Source: an uncultured Bacteroidales bacterium (GTDB taxonomy: Bacteria > Bacteroidota > Bacteroidia > Bacteroidales > FEN-979). From it: a DNA stretch of 60,492 bases. The DNA lies in the NCBI GenBank assembly GCA_903915465.1, contig CAIWTA010000017.1, positions 1 to 60,492 on the forward strand, given 5' to 3'. This document shows positions 39,262 through 48,000 of this stretch, piece by piece. The notes under the pieces were generated by a model. The model did not search any database. It was given only the letters and a program-made list of their open reading frames with translations, and was not told where the DNA came from. The position numbers and the translations under genes are program-made. Position 1 is the stretch's first letter. The number at the start of each line of letters is the position of its first letter.

Positions 39262-39373
39262 GATAGTTAGATTGTAAATAATAGATTTGTGTCTGCAAAT
39301 CTATTATAAAGTCATAACTTCATATGAACCAGGCATCCATGTAATTGGATAGCCCCTACTCACGCGGGTTTAT
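39262..39373. repeat. 112-bp two-hairpin element, copy B
   Basis: Second copy of 34929-35040. Hairpin 1 (39278-39307) is a perfect 12-pair stem here: the G-T pair of copy A is a T-A pair. Hairpin 2 (39332-39354) keeps its stem while its loop changes. It directly abuts the decayed Zeta-like gene at 39376. Confidence 0.85.
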
Positions 39374-39375
39374 TT

Positions 39376-39572
39376 GTAATCCCCGTTTTTTATCTTCTTC
39401 TTATAGTGTCTCTTGGAATATTAACCCCACTTCGCTTACCCGCTGATCAATTCCTGGATCCTTGTTAACATCATCTTTACGGCATCTTATGAAGCTGTCG
39501 TCTTTCCTGCTCCATTACAACCTGCGATGGTATACGAATGCGACTTTGGTGAAAGTGAAATCAAAATGATTA
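39376..39572 (-). pseudogene. Decayed Zeta-like P-loop toxin gene
   Basis: Reading the minus strand in three frames gives SHSYTIAGCNGAGKTTAS then a stop (39487-39489), next DAVKMMLTRIQELISG, and in another frame GVNIPRDTIRRR then a stop. The P-loop GCNGAGKTT with its flanks and the later NIP-x-IRRR phrase are, in my knowledge, typical of the first and last thirds of Zeta-toxin-like kinases of Bacteroidota. Most of the middle (~100 residues) is missing and frames are broken, so it is inactive. Confidence 0.6.
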
Positions 39573-39655
39573 AGAAAATTACACATTGCCAGTGCATTAA
39601 CAATCGCAATATATTTTGTTTAGAAACAGTTCAACGAAAATTCAAAAAAAAAAAC

Positions 39656-39663
39656 TACTTTTG
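39656..39663 (+). promoter_or_regulatory. Bacteroidetes -7 box TACTTTTG
   Basis: TACTTTTG, 27 nt before the ATG at 39691. It lies inside the extended frame from 39616, so the ACP starts at 39691. It is the promoter of the acp-acyltransferase pair. Confidence 0.65.
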
Positions 39664-39690
39664 CGCATCAGAAAAAATAGAGTTTCTAAA

Positions 39691-39999
39691 ATGGCTGTAA
39701 TAACAGAAATCACAAAGAAAGAAGTAAAGGAAATCGTTTTTAATTTTTTTGCAGACGAGTGTGAAGTCGATCTCGCTGAGATCCATAATGAGACAAATAT
39801 CATCCAAGACCTTGATGGCGACTCACTGATGTTCCTGGAACTAATCGAAATTTTTAAGAAGAAATACAACCTGGATATCGAGTTAAAGACCATAGGGAAA
39901 TATGCTGTAAAACATCCTATTCAGACTATCGGGCAACTCATCGACATGCAGTTGCTCATCATCGAGCATGAAAATAAATTGCTGGAACTGGAAAAATAA
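39691..39999 (+). CDS. Stand-alone acyl carrier protein
   Basis: 102-residue ACP-like protein. The phosphopantetheine attachment site is DLDGDSLMFLELIE with the serine at residue 45, one helix after ETNIIQDL. It is longer than the fatty-acid AcpP (~78 residues), with an extra C-terminal helix (IIEHENKLLELEK). In the family the serine carries a 4'-phosphopantetheine arm that holds the growing or activated acyl chain. It is followed 15 bases later by an acyltransferase gene, and the cluster context suggests a dedicated carrier rather than the housekeeping one. Confidence 0.88.
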   Translation: MAVITEITKKEVKEIVFNFFADECEVDLAEIHNETNIIQDLDGDSLMFLELIEIFKKKYNLDIELKTIGKYAVKHPIQTIGQLIDMQLLIIEHENKLLELEK

Positions 40000-40014
40000 C
40001 TTTCTCATAAATCT

Positions 40015-40923
40015 TTGTCAGAAAAGAGCCTGGCCTTTGTTTTCCCCGCCTTTGCGAACGAGTACCCTGATGATCCTTTTCATCACCTGACAGGTTTTGC
40101 CAAATATTTCGAAAAATGCTTGCAACAAGCAGCTGAACTGGTATCACCTGACCTGGCAGAGTTCAATTTCAAAACCAGGACGTTCCTTGATGATGAACTG
40201 AAAACACAATTCATCACTTATATCTTTAGTTGTGCATTATCCTCGTATTTTAAAGACCGTGGAATTTCTTCTGCGTATTCTGCCGGGTACAGCATGGGCA
40301 TCTATGCAGCTTTTTTTCATTCAGATATTGTTTCTTTTCAGAATGGATTAAAACTCATCTACAGAGCTTATAAGTCCATCAGAACCGTCACCAGCAACGC
40401 CAAGTTTTCTATGGGCACTGTTATAGGACTATCCCGCGATGATGTTCTCGGGATTATAGAACAAACCGGATCGCATGTCGAGATCACTAATCAGAACAAT
40501 GTCTGCTCATTTGTCTTGGGCGGTATTGAAGAGGATATCAGGAAATTGTTAGACTTTGCGAAGTCCGAAGGTGCATTAAGTACTAATGTAATACCGGTTT
40601 CTGGTCCTTACCATACAAGTTATATCAATCCTCCAGGGGCAGATCACCAAATGATCATGAGAGGAATACAATTTAATAACCCAGCGGTTCCTGTTGTTTC
40701 CCTTATCGACCAGAAGATATTGAAAGGAGAACAATCACTGAGGGACGAAATTATCCGGAACCTCTATACACCAATGAACTGGTTCAAAACACAGTTGTAC
40801 ATCCAGCATCTTGGGGTGTCGGGATTCATCGAATGCGGAATTGGAAAAGGATTGACAAAAAATGCAAAATTTATCGAAGGTGATGCTGTTTTTCTTTCGC
40901 CATCCAATCTTTTCTTATCCTGA
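40015..40923 (+). CDS. FabD-like ACP S-acyltransferase
   Basis: 302 residues with the fold of malonyl-CoA:ACP transacylase. LAFVFPAFANE replaces the usual FVFPGQGSQ. The nucleophile serine is in AGYSMGIYAAFF (GxSxG, S93), where FabD has GHSLGE. The catalytic histidine is in PVSGPYHTSYI (H200), and GIGKGLTKNAK matches the C-terminal GPGKVLTG region. Changes around the active site suggest a different acyl group from malonyl. The start is a TTG at 40015; an in-frame stop just upstream and no ATG leave no alternative. Its 3' end overlaps the convergent radical SAM gene by 53 bases. Confidence 0.85.
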   Translation: MSEKSLAFVFPAFANEYPDDPFHHLTGFAKYFEKCLQQAAELVSPDLAEFNFKTRTFLDDELKTQFITYIFSCALSSYFKDRGISSAYSAGYSMGIYAAFFHSDIVSFQNGLKLIYRAYKSIRTVTSNAKFSMGTVIGLSRDDVLGIIEQTGSHVEITNQNNVCSFVLGGIEEDIRKLLDFAKSEGALSTNVIPVSGPYHTSYINPPGADHQMIMRGIQFNNPAVPVVSLIDQKILKGEQSLRDEIIRNLYTPMNWFKTQLYIQHLGVSGFIECGIGKGLTKNAKFIEGDAVFLSPSNLFLS

Positions 40924-42310
40924 GCAAGGTTCTGAACATAGGTTCTGTGAGGTTTCCCGCTATTCTTTGTTCCATCGCTTCTGCGATCATCGCTGCGGGA
41001 GGATGCGTCTCAAGTGCAGGAATGCAGTTAGGTCTCTGAAGTTCAGCTTTTCTGATTAGGCCATCCAACGATTCTTTATTTAGTTTTTCTGAATAATAAA
41101 AGTATGGTGGATAAAGTAAGGATTTTCCTTTTGAAAACCTTTTTTCCTTCAGGGCGATAGTATAGAGCGGAGTACCCGGATAGATTCTCAGGCCAGCAGT
41201 CATGTAAACCAGGTCATCAGCACTCACATATTGGTCAATAAAATCAATAGTTTCCTGAAATGTATTCATATCTTCACCCGGTCCGCCAAAAAGGAAAAAC
41301 CACATAGTAGGAAGTTCAAATTTCCGGATGAGGGTTGCCATCTTTTTAACTTCCTTCAGATTAAATCCTTTGCCCATATTTTTCAGCATGATCTCAGAAG
41401 CAGTATCCGGTGTGGCATCGATCTGTGCAAATCCGGCCTCAATCATCAGTTCAAAGAGTTTATCACTTGTATGCATAGGATTGATGCCCATCGTGCGCAA
41501 ACGGACTTTCAGTTTTCGCTTGATGATCTCACTGCAAATATTTTCTGCATGATATTCGGGATCATTAAATGTGGAATCGACAAATTCGAATGTAACATCA
41601 CCCAACCTTTCTTTGGCTTCACATATCTCATCTGCAATTTCAGAAGCTTTACGGGTGATGAAATCCTTTCCTTCAATGAGAGGATAAGTACAATAAACAC
41701 ACCCATGAGAACAGCCTCTCTTGGTTTGTATAGGATAAGCACTGCGTTTCCGGTAAGGAGAGAAGTCGACCCACTTGTCAATTTTGGAAAAGCCATTCCA
41801 TGGTTCATGATGTTTCAATTTTATTGACTTCTTTGGCCCTTTTACCGAATTTGCAGTCAACACATTCGGGATATATGATGGATCATTGCCCTTTTCTAAT
41901 TCATCCACCAACTCCGGAAAAACCTCGATCCCTTCACCAATAATCCCGTAATCAGCCTTAGCCAACTTCATCAGTTCTTCAGGAAAAATGCTAAACCCGC
42001 TCCCACCCAGGATAACCGGAATGGAAGTAGCCTTTTTAACCGGTTCAATGAAATCCCTGATGATTGCATTGACATAAAACACCTGCCGGTCTGCCACTAC
42101 ATCATCAATATTCCTTATGCTAAAACCAATATAGTCAGGCTTGAAACGCTGCACGGTGTCAACCAGGTTAGTTCCTCCAGGGAAGACGCCATCGTAGATC
42201 TGCATTTCATACTTGCCTTCCAATCTGGATGCCAGCATACAAAGCCCGACCGGAGGAACCGGATAAGGGGCATGTTCGGTGTTGGTATTGACCAATAATA
42301 TTTTTTTCAT
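40871..42310 (-). CDS. B12-binding-type radical SAM enzyme 1
   Basis: 479 residues. The first ~150 form a Rossmann-like cobalamin-binding domain (KKILLVNTNTEHAPYPVPPVGL, PDYIGFSIRN, IPVILGGSGFS, ADYGIIGEGIEVF). The radical SAM core has CSHGCVYC at residues 200-207 (CxxxCxxC), a GGPGEDM-type SAM-binding segment and ATPDTASE. The family includes methylases and oxidative cyclases such as BchE and HpnJ; the substrate cannot be told here. It is 5 bases downstream of radical SAM enzyme 2 and co-transcribed with it. Confidence 0.9.
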   Translation of the reverse strand: MKKILLVNTNTEHAPYPVPPVGLCMLASRLEGKYEMQIYDGVFPGGTNLVDTVQRFKPDYIGFSIRNIDDVVADRQVFYVNAIIRDFIEPVKKATSIPVILGGSGFSIFPEELMKLAKADYGIIGEGIEVFPELVDELEKGNDPSYIPNVLTANSVKGPKKSIKLKHHEPWNGFSKIDKWVDFSPYRKRSAYPIQTKRGCSHGCVYCTYPLIEGKDFITRKASEIADEICEAKERLGDVTFEFVDSTFNDPEYHAENICSEIIKRKLKVRLRTMGINPMHTSDKLFELMIEAGFAQIDATPDTASEIMLKNMGKGFNLKEVKKMATLIRKFELPTMWFFLFGGPGEDMNTFQETIDFIDQYVSADDLVYMTAGLRIYPGTPLYTIALKEKRFSKGKSLLYPPYFYYSEKLNKESLDGLIRKAELQRPNCIPALETHPPAAMIAEAMEQRIAGNLTEPMFRTLLRIRKDWMAKEKQHHLR

Positions 42311-42315
42311 CTTTT

Positions 42316-43656
42316 TCAGATCACATCCTTTCCCTTCTTAATCAGCCAAAGACTCCCGATCCTTTCATGAAACTCATCATGAGGAAGACGCGTCTTCATC
42401 ACAGAATTGAAAAAATTGTACTTTCGGTAATCATGATCTACTATCTGATCCTGGACTTCTTTATAAAAAACTGTGCCCGGCATGGGTGTAAGAACCGTGT
42501 ATCCGGCATAAACTACCCTGTTTTTATCAGCATAGTCGGAAAGGGCCTTAAAGTCATCTTCATCGTAGTCATTTGGAATTACATAGTTTCCCCTGACCAT
42601 TATTCCATTGTTCTCGAATACGCGGATTGCCTCCTGGTTATATTTTGCAGGTGATTTCTTATTGTATCGCTTCAACTCGTTATCACGGAATGATTCAAAT
42701 CCGCAGATGACGACCTTCAAGCCTCCTTTTGCCAGCTTTTCGATTATCCCAGGAAAGCGTGCAGCCACGTCTGCACGAATATCCATCACAAAAGTTTTTT
42801 TAATCCTTTCCTCCAAAATACGATCAAACAGCAAGTTCATAAATACATGATCTACAACTGTATTGGCATCTGCAAACCGAACAACCGGGTATTCATCAAT
42901 TGATTTCAGCTCAGTGATCAGGCTTTCAACCGTTCGTTGGTAATACTTGCCTTTAAATTGTGTCCAGATGGAGCAAAAAGTACATTTGTAAGGACATCCG
43001 AGAGAGGTAAACAGATAAGTACTTGGAAAAGGGCTGTCGCCAACTTTATATGTGTCGATCCACCGTTTCAGATGATTGCGGTCAGGCATCAGATAATCAG
43101 CATTTGCTGGATCCCAGAAAACATTATTTTTTACGGTCTTTTTCAGACCTTCTTTGGTATTGAAAAGAATTCCGGGAATATTAGAAAGCACCTGCCCCTG
43201 TTCTGTTAAATTCACTAAATCCCGGAAGATATGCGGACTCTGACCCTGAATTACCACATCTACGAAGGAATTTCGAAAATCCGTCGGGCACAGGGTTGCA
43301 TGCAGACCACCGGCGACTGTAAGAATACCGGGATTAAATTCTTTGACCACCCTGAAAATATCAATGGAGAATTCAAATTCAGAAGTGATGATGGTCACAC
43401 CAACAACATCAGGTTTGTGTTTTTCCAGAAGCTGCAGGGTTAACACGCTGAGAGGTGGTGTCGTTGGATCCAGGTCATACTCACCTTTGCAATCAAAAAC
43501 TATGACATCATGATATTTTACAGCAGCAGCAATAGTAAGCAAGCCCAATGGCGGACCAATAAGCTTTTTATGAATAAACCGTTTGGCATTTTCCGGAGCG
43601 TACTTCAGGATGTTGTTTTCCGGACTCCTGGGTGGATTTATCAAAAGTATCTTCAT
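42316..43656 (-). CDS. B12-binding-type radical SAM enzyme 2
   Basis: 446 residues from the ATG at 43656. N-terminal cobalamin-binding-like domain: MKILLINPPRSPE, IGPPLGLLTIAAAV, PDVVGVTIITSEFEFSI, TVAGGLHATLCP. The 4Fe-4S motif CPYKCTFC is at residues 221-228. VICGFESFRDNELKRYNKK and LTPMPGT belong to the core barrel. The frame is open 31 codons further, but the -7 box at 43664-43671 and the family's usual MKILLINPP start place it here (or at 43662). Confidence 0.88.
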   Translation of the reverse strand: MKILLINPPRSPENNILKYAPENAKRFIHKKLIGPPLGLLTIAAAVKYHDVIVFDCKGEYDLDPTTPPLSVLTLQLLEKHKPDVVGVTIITSEFEFSIDIFRVVKEFNPGILTVAGGLHATLCPTDFRNSFVDVVIQGQSPHIFRDLVNLTEQGQVLSNIPGILFNTKEGLKKTVKNNVFWDPANADYLMPDRNHLKRWIDTYKVGDSPFPSTYLFTSLGCPYKCTFCSIWTQFKGKYYQRTVESLITELKSIDEYPVVRFADANTVVDHVFMNLLFDRILEERIKKTFVMDIRADVAARFPGIIEKLAKGGLKVVICGFESFRDNELKRYNKKSPAKYNQEAIRVFENNGIMVRGNYVIPNDYDEDDFKALSDYADKNRVVYAGYTVLTPMPGTVFYKEVQDQIVDHDYRKYNFFNSVMKTRLPHDEFHERIGSLWLIKKGKDVI

Positions 43657-43663
43657 CTGCATA

Positions 43664-43671
43664 CAAAAATA
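43664..43671 (-). promoter_or_regulatory. Bacteroidetes -7 box TATTTTTG
   Basis: TATTTTTG on the minus strand, 7 nt before the ATG at 43656, implies an almost leaderless transcript for the two radical SAM genes. That leaves no room for a cobalamin riboswitch. Confidence 0.55.
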
Positions 43672-43761
43672 CAATAATTGACATTTGTCCAGAGTGCAAT
43701 CTTTTGACAGTTGTTCTTCAACCGCCAGCGTCAATGAATTAACCTTCAACAGGATTTTTGC

Positions 43762-43769
43762 TATCTTTG
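43762..43769 (+). promoter_or_regulatory. Bacteroidetes -7 box TATCTTTG
   Basis: TATCTTTG, 28 nt before the ATG at 43798. Perfect match; likely promoter of the five-gene plus-strand operon 43798-53390. Confidence 0.75.
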
Positions 43770-43797
43770 CTGAAACCCTTAGTTACGAATTCCTATA

Positions 43798-45006
43798 ATG
43801 CAGGCTTCCACTTCCATCCGGAAAAAATTCAAAGATCAACGCTGTTGTGTAATCATCCCGACTTACAATCATGCAGGCACGTTGGAAGGTGTGATTGATG
43901 GCGTTCTTGAATATACCGATGATATTATTGTGATAAATGATGGATCGACTGACCGGACTTCAGACATCATGAAGAAATACGGGAAGCTTCATTTGATCTC
44001 CTATGCAAAGAACAAGGGGAAAGGATTTGCATTACAAAGTGGATTCCAGGAAGCAATAACATGTGGCTATTCGTATGCTATCACGATTGATTCCGATGGT
44101 CAGCATTATCCGGAAGATCTGATAAAATTCATAAATAAAATAGAAGAAGCTCCTGATTCTGTCATTCTTGGTGCCAGAAACATGAACCAGTCGAGTGTTC
44201 CCGGAACAAGTAGTTTCGGGCATAAATTCTCCATTTTCTGGTTTCGTGTGGAGACAGGAATAAAAGTTCCGGATGTTCAGACTGGTTATCGCTTGTATCC
44301 GCTTCAGCAAATGAAGGATTTACGGCTTTTTACGCATAAGTATGAATTTGAAGTGGAAGTTTTGGTAAGGTTAGTATGGAAAGGAGTCCATTTAACCTGG
44401 GTTCCCGTGCAAGTATATTATGCACCAAAGGAAGAACGGATCTCTCATTTCCGGAAGATCAATGATTTTGGACGGGTCAGTATCATCAACAGCATCCTGG
44501 TTTTTATGGCTCTGCTTTGGATGCGTCCGTTTCTCTTTTTCAAAACTTTGAGGAAAAAATCATTCAGGGGGTTTATCCAGGAATATTTCATTGATAGTTC
44601 AGATTCCAATAGCAAACTGGCCAGTTCGGTTGGGATCGGAATGTTTGTTGGTGTGACTCCAACCTGGGGATTTCAGATGTTGCTGGCCTTTGGGATCGCT
44701 TATTTATTTCGCCTGAATAAGTTCGTCACAGTTGCAGCTTCAAATATCTCCTTGCCACCAATGCTTCCGGTTATTATTTTTCTTTCATATCTCTGCGGCG
44801 GTTTGGTGATGGGCAACTCCGCGGATGGATTCAAATTCAGCAACGGGATAACCTTGGAATGGGTAAAAACAAATTTCCTTCAATACTTACTCGGAAGTTT
44901 TATTTTAGGAATCATTCTTGCCTTGGTCTCAGGAGGAATCACCTACTTTCTCCTTGAATCATTCAGGAACCAGAAATCAAAAAAAATCAGCAAAACCTCA
45001 AATTGA
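43798..45006 (+). CDS. Glycosyltransferase family 2 with C-terminal DUF2062 membrane domain
   Basis: 402 residues. The N-terminal GT-A domain (residues ~15-235) resembles dolichol-phosphate mannosyltransferase: CVIIPTYNHAGTLEGVI, IIVINDGSTDRTSD, ITIDSDGQHYPEDL (the DxD-like SDG). The C-terminal ~130 residues are DUF2062: SSVGIGMFVGVTPTWGFQMLLAFGIAYLF and SNISLPPMLPVIIF, with membrane helices. The same fusion is found, to my knowledge, in flexirubin/aryl-polyene-type loci of the phylum. A likely role is transfer of a sugar or lipid-phosphate-sugar at the inner membrane. Confidence 0.9.
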   Translation: MQASTSIRKKFKDQRCCVIIPTYNHAGTLEGVIDGVLEYTDDIIVINDGSTDRTSDIMKKYGKLHLISYAKNKGKGFALQSGFQEAITCGYSYAITIDSDGQHYPEDLIKFINKIEEAPDSVILGARNMNQSSVPGTSSFGHKFSIFWFRVETGIKVPDVQTGYRLYPLQQMKDLRLFTHKYEFEVEVLVRLVWKGVHLTWVPVQVYYAPKEERISHFRKINDFGRVSIINSILVFMALLWMRPFLFFKTLRKKSFRGFIQEYFIDSSDSNSKLASSVGIGMFVGVTPTWGFQMLLAFGIAYLFRLNKFVTVAASNISLPPMLPVIIFLSYLCGGLVMGNSADGFKFSNGITLEWVKTNFLQYLLGSFILGIILALVSGGITYFLLESFRNQKSKKISKTSN

Positions 45007-45033
45007 GCAGGTCTCATACATCGCGATCAGGAT

Positions 45034-48000
45034 ATGTCGAACGTTGTTATTGCTATCTATACTTTTTTCCATAGAAACAAGATCGCATTTTTTGTTTTCA
45101 CCATCCTGTTTATTTCATTTATCATCATTTTCGGATCAAAAATCAGGTTTGAAGAGGATATCTCAGGTGTTATCCGCAAACATGATGAAAAGGACAAATC
45201 CTTCGGAATTCTGCAACATTTCAAATTCTCTGATAAACTGGTTGTCCTTCTTTCGCAGGTTGATACCACAAATCCCGGAAATCCTTCTGACTTGTGCTCA
45301 TTTGCAGAAGTCTTCGTTGATCAGCTTACACAAAAGTTTGACTCCAATTATATTCGATCTGTTTCCGGGAATGTTCAGGATACGATGATGAACTGGTACC
45401 TGGATTTTTTCTACAGGTCGTTGCCCTTGTATCTTGATCTCATTGATTATTCCCGTATTGATAGCCTGATCCGCCCGGAATCAGTCAGAAAGTCCATCAG
45501 GATGGATTTCCAAACACTTTCTTCTCCAACGGGTTTTGCTTTAAAGAAAACTCTTCTTCGCGACCCACTCGGATTGACATACCTTGCGCTGAACAAACTC
45601 AGATTAATACAAACGAATGAGAAATACCAACTTATAAACGGGCATGTTTTGTCCAAAGACAGGAGAAATCTTCTGTTATTCATTACTCCCGCCAATCCTC
45701 CAAATGAAACCTCAAAGAATGCAGAACTTCTGAAAGGAATTGATTTGCTGCTAAGTGAAATTTCGCAAAAATCAGGGTCAAAGATCAAAGGAGAATATTT
45801 TGGGGCCATTGCCATGTCGTGCGGAAATGCAAACCAGATCAAGAAAGATATTCTGCTCACAGTTTCAATTGCGGTTTTACTTATATTGCTCCTTACAGGA
45901 TTTTATTTCAAAAGTTTCAAGATTCCGTTGCTCTCATTTCTGCCGGCAATTTTCGGTGGTGGCTTTGCTCTGGCTATCATGTATCTCGTTAAGACTCACA
46001 TTTCTGCTATTGCATTGGGAATTGGTTCAGTTATCCTGGGGCTGATCGTAGATTATGCGCTTTACATTATCAACCATTTCAGGAAGAAGGGTGATATTAT
46101 TATGGTGCTGAAAGAATTATCACTTACAATCTTCTTGTGTGCTATAACTACGATCGGTGCGTTCCTCTGTATGATTTTCCTTCAATCATCAGTATTGCAC
46201 GACCTGGGCATGTTTGCTGCATTAAGCGTTGCCGGTGCAGCAATTTTTGCACTTCTATTCCTTCCTCATTTTCTTTCGGAAAAGGATCTTCCTGGTAACG
46301 AAAAACCTGTCATTCCAATAATAGACAAGATCGCTGCATATCCTTTTGAAAAAAACAAAGGATTAATTGCAGTACTTGTTCTGCTTGGAATTGCAAGTCT
46401 GTTCACCGCTTCCCGGGTTGATTTTGAAAAAGATATGATGGCAATGAATTTTTACCCGGGGAATCTGAAGAATTCCGAAAATATCATCAACACAGTAACT
46501 GGTGGAGCTTTAAAAAATATTTACGTTGTTTCCCGTGGGGAGAGTCTGGAACAGGCATTGGAAAACAATGAAAAACTTCAGGATAAAGTTGAATTATTGA
46601 AAAAAAGAAAAGTGATTCGACAATATTCGGGAATCGGATCCATGCTTCCTTCTTTTATTTTGCAGGAGGAACGTATCCAAAGATGGAAGGCTTTCTGGAC
46701 TGCAGAGAAGATTGAAATGCTGGAAACTGCAATCAGAAAGGAAGGTACAACGCTGAAATTCAGGGAAACCGCGTTTAACCCATTTTTTGATCTTTTGCAT
46801 AAACAATTTCTTCCGATGGGAAAAGAAGATAAAGCAAAGATTTATAAAGATTTTCTTTCTGACTGGATCAATGAAACGGATAATGGCGTGACGGTTTCAT
46901 CCATTCTTCAGGTAGCTCATGGAAATGAACCAATGATTTATCAATTCTTTCCTTCCAACGATCATTTGCTGTTGTTTGACCGCCAACTCTTAGCCAACCG
47001 GTTTGTTGAGAGTGTCAAATATGATTTTGACCTGCTCGTAAAGCTTTCCATGATTTTTGTGACACTGCTTCTGCTTTTTTCCCTCGGCCGGATCGAGCTT
47101 GCTGTAATTGCTGCGATACCAATGTACTTCAGCTGGTTACTTACACTTGGGTTCATGGGAGTTACCGGGATAAAGTTCAACATCTTTAACATCATTGTCT
47201 CTTCCTTCATCTTTGGATTGGGCGTAGATTACAGCATCCTGATGCTGCGCGGATTGCTTCATGAAGCCAAATTCGGGACACAGGATTTGAAATCTTATAA
47301 AACTTCAATAATATTATCTTCTGCTACCACATTATTTGGCGTTGGCGCTTTATTTTTCGCGAAACACCCAGCTCTTCATTCCATTGCACTGATTTCCGTG
47401 GTCGGAATGGTCATGGTCGTATTGATCTCATTTACATTACAACCACTGCTGGCAAACGGATCCTTCCTCCTTCGGGCAAAACGAAAGAAATATCCAATCA
47501 CTGCCAGAATTTTCATAAAAACTTTTATCACTTGGGGAAATATCGTCCTGGTCGCAATAGTTCTTACGTTCAGTGGTTTGATTCTCCGTTACCTGATTCC
47601 CATCTCAAAGAGAAAAAAGGAGCATATTTTTCATAATCTTTTTCAGGTTTTAAGCAGGGCATACATCCAAATAACTTTTCCTCCAAACAGCAGGAAATTG
47701 TTTAACCAACCTCATGAAAACTTTGAAAAGCCTGCGGTGATCATTAGCAATCATCAGTCATTGATCGAAACCCCGGCGTTTTTACGTCTTCATTCGAAAA
47801 TCATCATTCTTACAACTACGTGGGTTTATAAGTCGGTAGTATTTGGCCCTGTTGCACGATTGGCGAGCTTCTTCAATGCAGATTTAGGAATTGACAACAT
47901 TCTTGACGACTTGAAAGAAAAAGTTGCGGAAGGCTACTCAATCCTTGTCTTTCCTGAGGCTCACCGCTCGAAAGACGGAACAATCCAGCGGTTTCATAAA

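Noticed and set aside
34929-39373. Integron attC sites for the 112-bp elements
   Set aside because: No GTTRRRY/RYYYAAC core sites in the right places and no integrase gene in the window; IS200/REP-like is a better fit.
39616-39690. N-terminal extension of the acyl carrier protein
   Set aside because: It begins at a TTG upstream of the -7 promoter box and encodes a basic, unconserved stretch; the ATG at 39691 fits the family.
40871-43750. Cobalamin riboswitch upstream of the B12-type radical SAM genes
   Set aside because: The -7 box lies only 7 nt before the start codon, so the transcript has no leader for a riboswitch, and I see no B12-box sequence.
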